Positions 44,101 to 53,100 of a stretch of DNA of 64,000 nt are shown here, in pieces. The notes beneath the pieces are model-generated. The model was not told the DNA's origin. It searched no databases and saw only the letters and a program-made list of their open reading frames with translations. Position 1 is the first letter of the stretch, and each line of letters opens with the position of its first letter. This DNA is from Membranipora membranacea. Lineage: Eukaryota; Bryozoa; Gymnolaemata; Cheilostomatida; Membraniporidae. The position numbers were made by a program, and so were the translations under genes. The stretch spans positions 945,501 through 1,009,500 of the forward strand of contig OU612074.1 in the NCBI GenBank assembly GCA_914767715.1, read 5' to 3'.

Positions 44101-47100
44101 AACTTAGCAGGAATCCTAACAATATAACTCTGTCAGAGATTCTGCAGAGATAAAATAGCTTCTATATTCAAATAGAGCAATAAATTCTCTCCAATTAGTC
44201 ATTCATTCTAATGATTGCGCTGCTAAAACCCCCAGAGGCCTAGTCATAAAACTTTTATCTTATTATCGTATTCTCTCAAGAATTTTACGCTGGCTTCTCG
44301 CGTGCACTCTGCTCATGTTATGAGTCCATCTGCCTGTGTCTGTATCAATGTTTTATCTTACATTACTCCAGATCATGGATTAGATTCAGTGTGCGGTGTT
44401 AGAACGATGCAACCATTAATAACTGTCTGGGTCTTTTGTTCTCATCTAATTTGATAAAATATTTGTCAAAAATAAAATCTTCAAATTGAATTGAAAGAAA
44501 GATCATAATTCACAAACAAAACAGATGTCTCCAAAGCATGTCTGCAAATAAACTTCACAAAAGAAATGATGTGATTTTTAATCAACGGTCTATCGTTGAT
44601 ATTAATTTTGTTGGTAAACAACTTAAAATCACAGCCCATTGTACTGTTATAATGCATTAATCTCAGTTCAGTGAGTAGTGTTTACATTCCATCAAAATAG
44701 TCTTGTATGACATGCCATGCAAAGTAAAACTTAGAGAGCTTTACCTTTTAACTGGATACCTGATATTCAACAAAAATCTATAAAGCAAACTTTCTCATTT
44801 TACATAACCTTCTCATGTAATACCACACACATTCATCTCACCAACACAGCATCACATCACAACATCGTCTTCTGTTACAAACAAACTCTTTTACTTCTCT
44901 TTTAATGTTAACTTGCCACTCTGATGATGTCACAGAACATTATGACTTATCTCCCCCTTTTTCTCTTTGACAGGCGCATGTGGTACAAGCCTTCGAGCAG
45001 AGTTTAGGTAACATGACGATGAGGTTACACCAGCTTCAGTCTAAGTCAGATGAGAAGGACTCAGAGCTGGGAGATATGAAGTCTACTATAGATAACCTGA
45101 GAAGGATGACTGGCCTCGCTCATACTGAGATACTACAGAACAATCACAACCACGCTGCCCTCAACCTTCACACCTCGGCAGCGCAGCAGAAAGGTGAGTC
45201 ATAACAGATCCCATCCCACAAAATAGTAGAGATACGCATTCTATTTTCCAATGTTTTATCTACGTTTATTCAGCATTTTTTTCAACATACTTTTTGACTG
45301 GCAGCATTTAATGCTCTGATTTGTAATGCTGTTCTGCTCCATTAATAACATGGAAAGAAGGATCGGCCAGCAGGGCAGACAGAAAGTCCCCAGATATAAT
45401 GAAATTGTGATTTTCCCATGAAGTAATAGGAATCCGACAGCTATTTCCTTCCAATTCACCCAAATAACCCAACGATTCCTTACAAAACATGAGGTTTTGT
45501 GCCTGACTAACAATCAAAAGGATTTCAGGTGTTTTATCATACAACAATCTGTCTAATTATCCTTGTAAGAAACTAATACAGCTTGCCCAACGTATAAAAT
45601 CATCAATCCGGCTAATTAGGGCTTTAATAAATCTATCAAAAAGTTGATGGGCTCAATAAAAAGATTGGTGATTAGGTTCCCAGTGTAAATAACAAACAAC
45701 ACATGGAGGAGTAATCAATGAGCTATGAAGTGAGGAATCTTAGGTCTGATCGCTCGGTCGACTACCTGTCTGAAGACTGAAGTATTTATAAGCTTCACAC
45801 AGTTTCCACCAGATTTGGGAAGTCTAAATACGGAAAAGTTATGTCTCATGACACTGTAAACAAGTGCTTACTTGTTTTGGCTGTATTCAGTCTTGCAGAA
45901 ACAGAATTCACCTGGTATACGTATGTAAATCATAGTGAAATCATTTTGACAATGTATTAATCGCTGACTCTTATGTTTTGACAGCTCTTGAGCGACAGAT
46001 GTCAGCCGACAGCATCGCCAGTCTCACCAGTATGAGTTCTATCGGTAGCGGTATGAGCTCAAACGCCCTCAACCCTGACGGCAGCAAGAAAAAGGGCAAG
46101 AAAAACTGGGTATGTGACAACTCAGTCTTTATCTCTGATTTTCAACTCTACAGCAATAAAATGTCTGCTGGCAACCTATTTTATTGTCTCAGCAATTAGA
46201 ACCTCATGGTCTTCGCCGGGAATACACTGTAATGAAAATCCTCAACCAAGTCGATCATCCCATAGAAGTCCCTGTTGAAGTCATTAATGCCTATAGAACC
46301 TATACATGCCGCCCACTCTCTTATTCACTTCACAGTCTGTTCTTGGCAACTTTTTCTTATCCTTATCTTATTTTTGGAGTAGTCCTACTCCAATAAATGA
46401 GAAAGCAACTCCATTTTTATATTAAATCGCATTGTCAAGAATGACAGAAACAGTTACAAGTTCAACAGTTACGATACTCATGACATTTTGAAGTGTTGAT
46501 CCATTGGCAATTTCCGTTGTCGATACCCAGAACCTATCAGTTTTAAAATCTGTGAGCAAATTACCACTTAGTTATACACCTACATATCCGTAGATGATTA
46601 GCCGGAGTATTGTAAGTGAGCCACTTTAATATATGCCTGTCAGCGGTGATAAATATCAAATATTATAGCCTCAGCTCAAATGTGAGGTAGTTGGCGATTG
46701 AGGGCAGGTTTCTAATTGCCCTGAGCATATGCACAGTCAATATATAAAATCAATACTTGATATTTCATGCTAGTGTTTTGCCATAAGCACTAAACATGCT
46801 CTGCATGTGCTATTTCATGTAATATCAGTACTAAAAACCTGCCTGGATATATCGGTAGGGATTTTATGGGTTTGGTAAAATATTAAATTAATTTTAATAA
46901 AAAAGACCACACACACACACCATGAGTTCTAGATCTCGATCTCGTAGTAAGGTAAAAAATAAACTCAATTTGAAAAAAATTTGTTCTTCAATGTGGAGAA
47001 AGTTTGAAAACATTCAAAACATTCATGTCTTCTTAGAAAGAATTCTTGTTGTTATATTTTGAAATAATCATTGCTCATGAAAGTGATCGTTGTTCTGCTG

Positions 47101-50100
47101 ACCGCTCTGCTGTGAGGATGTGTCATCAGCTTTTTCAGATCTTATCACACTAAGAGTCAATTAACATTCCGAGCAGCTGTCACGATCCCTTCTGACTTTA
47201 CTGTCCTGACAATCCCTCATCTCTCTCTAAGTGTACATAATATTATTATTATCCTCTTATTGCTGTTATCTGATCATGCGTCATCGCTTAGTCTTTGTTG
47301 ATTCTCGGAGGGTAAGAGGGGCGGGGGTGTGCAGCCTCAACATTGTGCCATTTTTTGTCATCATAGAGTCTTTTTAGTGTTCGCCCGTTGTCACCATTTG
47401 TCTTTGATAACTTCTGAATAAGAAAGTCTTTTTATTCACTTGTTTGATAAAATTCAGTTTTCACAACATAATGTAATAATTATAATTATGATTACAGATT
47501 AGAAGCAGCTTCTCGAAGGCTTTCAGTAAGAAGAAGAGCTCCGGATCAGGGGGTGGATCTATGTCTGACGTGGAGGGGGATACAGTTAGTCACTATTCTG
47601 ATATAAGTGGTAACAGTGTGACGAGCGCCCCTACCACCCCCACACACGGACCTTCATCCAACAGAGGAAACCAGGCTTTCAACATTGCCAGCTATTTATA
47701 TGCAGAGTAAGTGTGCATAATTATAAATATCACGACCCCTCAGGTCCCTGAAATGGGGACCAGTTTTGAATCTCTGCCCTCTACTTGCCCTTGGCTCTAT
47801 CAAACAATTAAGACGATAACTCCATCAGATATTCAGCTCGGGCGCTTGACTCTAATCAGATATTTAGAATTCTTCACCATCAAACATGCACTTGCTGTAA
47901 GAGTTTTGATACATCCACACTGTTGTGTTCATGAATCTCAGCTGATTGATTATTTTGAGAGATCGACGTCTTCACATACCTTCATGTCTGCAGAGTGCCA
48001 CATTCTGATTTATACAGCTAAATGTCAAACAGTACAAGCCAGCCTTATACAATGGCAGCATCAAAAGAAATATTCTAACGGCTGTTTAAAAATACTCCTG
48101 TATACGAGTTTGATCCTAGCGAAGCTTTTGGCAAAGAAGGCCAATTTCAACTGCATAAAACAAAAATAATTATGCACATGTTATGTTTTGAAATGTTAAG
48201 AGCCCTCAAAATGGGGCAGTGCACTTGGTAGGAAATAAACGCGGAACCTGTAATGCCTTTTTGGCATCTCATGCTGTTGCTTTTGAAAACAAATAAGGCC
48301 CATTAGCGCTGCCTCTGCCCTTAGCCTAAGACAAGCGGCAGCGTGACTGCAACGTGACTGCAACGTTGTGTTAATGGAATGTGGGACCTTAATCAGCTTA
48401 TAATCAGCCTACATCTACCTAAAATCAATCCAAATATAATTACGCTGCTTCTATTTCATGTGCTCCTGATCTGAGTTGAGAATTGTCCCTTGGTATTGCT
48501 GTAAATTGTCATTTGGATAGTGAAATTTACATCCCACGATCAGGATAACTCATCTTATCTATAGGCAGATGAGCTTATCATCAAAGTTTCTGACAAATAT
48601 TGCATTTTGAGCACACCTATCTAATTATACATTGTATGTATCTTGATCAACAAATTAAAATAATCACAAACAAAACCTGTGTTGCTTTTTTGCACAAGTC
48701 AGACACCCTTATTGTTTGTAGTGTTGATGATATGACACCTGAGGCTATAGCTGAGATGAAGAGAATGTTGCGAGAGAAGGAGATGAAGTTGACAGATATA
48801 CGACTGGACGCTCTGACATCAGCACATCAGCTCGAGCAGCTCAGAGACGCTATGGGTAAAATGAAGGTATGTCTACTGCTCTGTACTCTTACCAGAATGC
48901 AAAAGTTTCTCACTTGTTTAAAGTCATCAAAGAAAACTAAAAGCAAATAAATAAATAGTGTGTATGTTACCCAAAAGGTGTATCATTTGGTGAAATCAAT
49001 GGATGTATATCACTTACACTGAGTGAAAAGTACATTGCAAGTTTGGTTGTATTGCGTCATCAGAAAATTAAATAAACACAGTGGAGCACTTGTTTACCCA
49101 CTGTAAGGGTTTCAACTATTGAACAGTAAATTGGTACTCCAAAGTTTCCTGGTTCTCAATTGCAAGTTAAACTATTTACTCTTATGTCTGAATTGTACTT
49201 TATTATCTGTGTAGGTGACAGTATGTTATTGAGACATCATCATCAAACACTATCTATAAAATATTCATGAGATGAAAGTTTCTGACATAGAATCATGAAA
49301 CCGTGTTTTCTGTTTTACAGCAAGAGATGAACTACCTGAAGGCAGACAATGACAGACTTCACCGTATGGTGGGAGACGGGAGCCTCTCCCCCACATCCAG
49401 TATGCCCTCGTCCCTACCCCCGACCTCCCCACTCAGTGCAGGGCCCTCTATAACAGGAGGTATCAGTCTACTCTCTACATCATTCAGTCAGGCCGCGAGC
49501 CCCACCGCCTCACTGGGTAGTCCGGTCCACCGCTCCTTCGGCCCGTCAGATAAATCAGGGCTTGATTTCCTCTCTTCACATGGTCTCAGCTCTGAGAATG
49601 ATCACGGAAAGAGAGTTACTGTCAGTGTGGTGTCAGAGGAGAATAAACAGGTATGGACTGATGGATATATAGCTCCTCATATTTATACATTCTTTATTAC
49701 TCTTGTATGCTTGCATCTTTCAGGCTAATTGTCCAAGAGCTCAATCGAACGAATATTTTGTCAAGTTTTTAATTTTTGAGCTATGGTAAATAAACTCTTT
49801 TTGATATCAATGTTAACCTCAACCCTCAATGTAAACATGTTCCATGACAAGCCTGAGATTTATATTATATACTATGATCTATTCTCTCCTCTCTCAGGGT
49901 GTCGGATGCTTCATTGGTAGTATCTCTGTCACTGGTAAGACAAAGTGGGACGTCCTAGATAGCCTTGTAAAGAGAACCTTCAAACAGTACCTGTCGCGTA
50001 TCGATCAGTCTACTAACCTGGGTCTAACCTCTGAGAGTATACACGCCTTTGTAGTCGGTGAGGTGTACAGAACTAAAGATGGAGACATACCGGAGTTACT

Positions 50101-53100
50101 CCCCTACGGATATCTAGTAGGAGAGACGACCAACGTCAAGATCATACTCAAAGGTAAGCTCCATCGATAATGCTGATTTTAGACCTGGGAGGAATGCCAG
50201 GCTCTTAGAATAGACTTAAAAAATTATTTTATTTTTAAAAATAGTTCCATAGCCATCATATTATCGGAAACCTGGGAAAGGTTGAGAAAAAAAATGACAC
50301 TAATCTTTATCATCTTGAAATTCAAACAACTAAAAACATGGAATAGCTGACTAGCTGACCCAAGGTTCACCATTTAATCACATTGCATTAGCTTTTTCTT
50401 GTATTTACTGAACTCCCTGCTCTCACCAAAACAGAAAACATGATCATATATATCTGCAAGTTGTGTAAATATTGTTCCCTGGTTGTTACTCTTTCAAGAT
50501 GATACTATCTTAATTATCCAATACAATCATCTCAACCAACTGACCAGGTCTTGAAAAATTAATGTTCTGTACACAGATCTGACCTTTTAATGAAGGCAGC
50601 GATTCAGTAAGTCAGCAGCGTATGAATGATTTTAGCCATTCGATGATCAGATAATAGCTCTGTTTATAAACATTGCGAAGAGCTTCTGGTCTGAATAATG
50701 TAATAACAGAAGACTCCAGGGAGCTGCCGAGGGAAGCTGCTGATATGTGATTATATAACTACTGATTGCTATGTAGATTTTCTGTGATAATTGCAAACTG
50801 CCCAGTCAACAGTATGCAATATACTTACATCGGCTTCATTGACTATAAGAACTTCTCTGATGAAGCTTTAATGATATATTATTTGTTATTTTTGTGCTAG
50901 TCAAACATATAGCTTCTTGATATAGAAACATCAGTTGTTGGAGCTCAACAAGGTTTCTGGTAGTTGTCCTTCCCCTGCAACAAAGGGCGGAGAACAACCA
51001 ACTCTATTTATTGGTAAAAAAGTATCTTTCCAAAAGTGTGTATGAAAGTTTTGCTGTATTCCAATAAAGGGTAGTTTATAAAGACGAACCAGTAGCCTTT
51101 GCGCCACCCACAACTAGATGAATCAACCTTACCTTTTATTTAATTATATTTCTATTATCTCTCTGCAGGTGCCGATCACAACAGTGTAGACAGTCTGGCG
51201 TTTGAGACGGGAATACCAAAGTCTATAATACAGAGATACGCCAGTCTACTATCAGAACATAAGCGTATTATACTATCTGGTCCTACAGGTACTGGGAAAT
51301 CTCACCTAGCACAGCACCTGGCCGGTTACCTCATCTCAAGGTAAGGAACTTACAGTTACTGAAGTCTAAACAAGGATATGTCGCTTAGTAGCGACATCAA
51401 TGCAATCAAATCCTAGCTGACATTAGTGTCACTGTGTATCTACTGCGAGTACCCTGCCTCACTGATAGTACCCAATAATATCCAGTCTTTCTCTTGTAAT
51501 ACGGCAGAAAATAAAACGGCACCATGGGCTGAATTAACTGTTACTCCTTGTTGGAACGCATTTCGCTGTGTTGATTTATTTAGCACAGTTTAAGTGACAT
51601 AATACAGAATTTAACAGATCATTTCACTTTTTAAGGTCAGGAAAGCCTCGACAGTCTCACAGCGTAGCTACATTTGATGGAGAACACAAATCTAGCCAGG
51701 AGCTGAGAGAGTATCTCTGTTCTATACAGGATCAGTGTGAAAACTGTGACGTCGAGTCATTACCTACCGTCATCATACTGGATAATCTCCACCATGTCTC
51801 CAGCTTAGGGGACGTCTTCTCAGGCTTCCTCAGTCACAAGTCTGCTAAATGGTGAGTTTTATGGGATCTTAGGCTCAACAGAAAAGATCAATGGCCAATT
51901 TTTCTTTGAATTTATTTCCCACATTATATGTTGCAATAGAATCATTAATTTTTGGCAGTGAACAAGTCACTAAAATTGACAACCTGAACCTCTATATTAT
52001 ATTTCAATAACAATTAAAAATGTGTATCTCTGTTTCACAGCCCTTATATTATTGGTACTATGGGACAATCGACGAACGCTACCACAAATCTGCAGCTACA
52101 TCACAATTTCCGCTGGGTTCTGTGTGCTAATCATATGGAGCCTGTCAAAGGATTCCTCGGCAGATATCTGAGACGTAAACTAGTCGCCTCAGAAGTCGCT
52201 GCTAATACTCTCAATAACGACCTCGGCAAGGTAAGGCTGTCTAGAAGATACATAAAAACCTTGACCTTTGAGACCTGGAGATCAGGATGAATTTGAATGA
52301 GCAAAATGAGGAGTCCTCAATTAGGCACCTAATCGCACACAGCCTCCGCAGAATCATATAATGTGAATAATTTGGCAGTAACGAATCAAACATCCAATGA
52401 GGAGACAACTTCAAATTTTGTTTCTTCCATCAGTAGCAATAAAATAATTTTGATATTCTTGCTGTTCTACAGATAATTGAGTGGATACCTAAAGTGTGGC
52501 AGCATGTTAACAAGTTTATAGAGACACACAACAGTACAGAGGCTACTATCGGACCGAGACAGTTCCTCGACTGTCCGATGGATATCACTAAGAGTCAGAC
52601 TTGGTTCACTCAGCTTTGGAATTACTCACTCATACCTTATCTAAGAGAGGCAATCAAAGATGGCCTACAGGTGAGCTGAGATCTGAGACATAATTTGGCT
52701 AGAATTATGTCACTGTGGAGAGTAAATGATTAGGCCATTTATTGATTAAGTGAAATCTACGACCAAGATCTTTGTATCAATTGATTCTGATCACATGTAT
52801 TATGATCAACCTGATTACGTATCGTTCCTCTTATTTTTCCTTTTGATGAAGTTTCTTCAAAACACATGGTCTTATTCACTTTTGATCAGTGAAATTTACA
52901 AAACATAAAGTTCCGCGTTCAATATTTAAATCTTTTTTTTTCTCTTCAGAAATACGGACAGAAGTCTTCTTGGGAGGACCCTACAGACTGGTTGATCCAG
53001 ACTTATCCATGGTCTCTGGACTTAGCTGATCTACAGCATCTCAGAGCAGAGGATGTTGGGTACGACAAACAACTCCCCGCAACCAGCCCATCTGGTAACT

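Larger units (their letters stand above)
37007..44973 (+). other. 8.0-kb NAV intron 20 with an internal first exon
   Basis: Holds the alternative first exon at 40177, a 15-base poly-C run at 38951-38965, and a 38-bp tandem duplication at 42336-42411. A 153-codon open frame at 37579-38040 is not supported as a gene. The remainder shows nothing I can name. Confidence 0.7.

Noticed and set aside
47711-48169. 152-codon + strand open frame just after NAV exon 23
   Set aside because: Begins at the exon 23 donor and runs through intron. No protein-like features, and the real splice fits exon 24 in phase.
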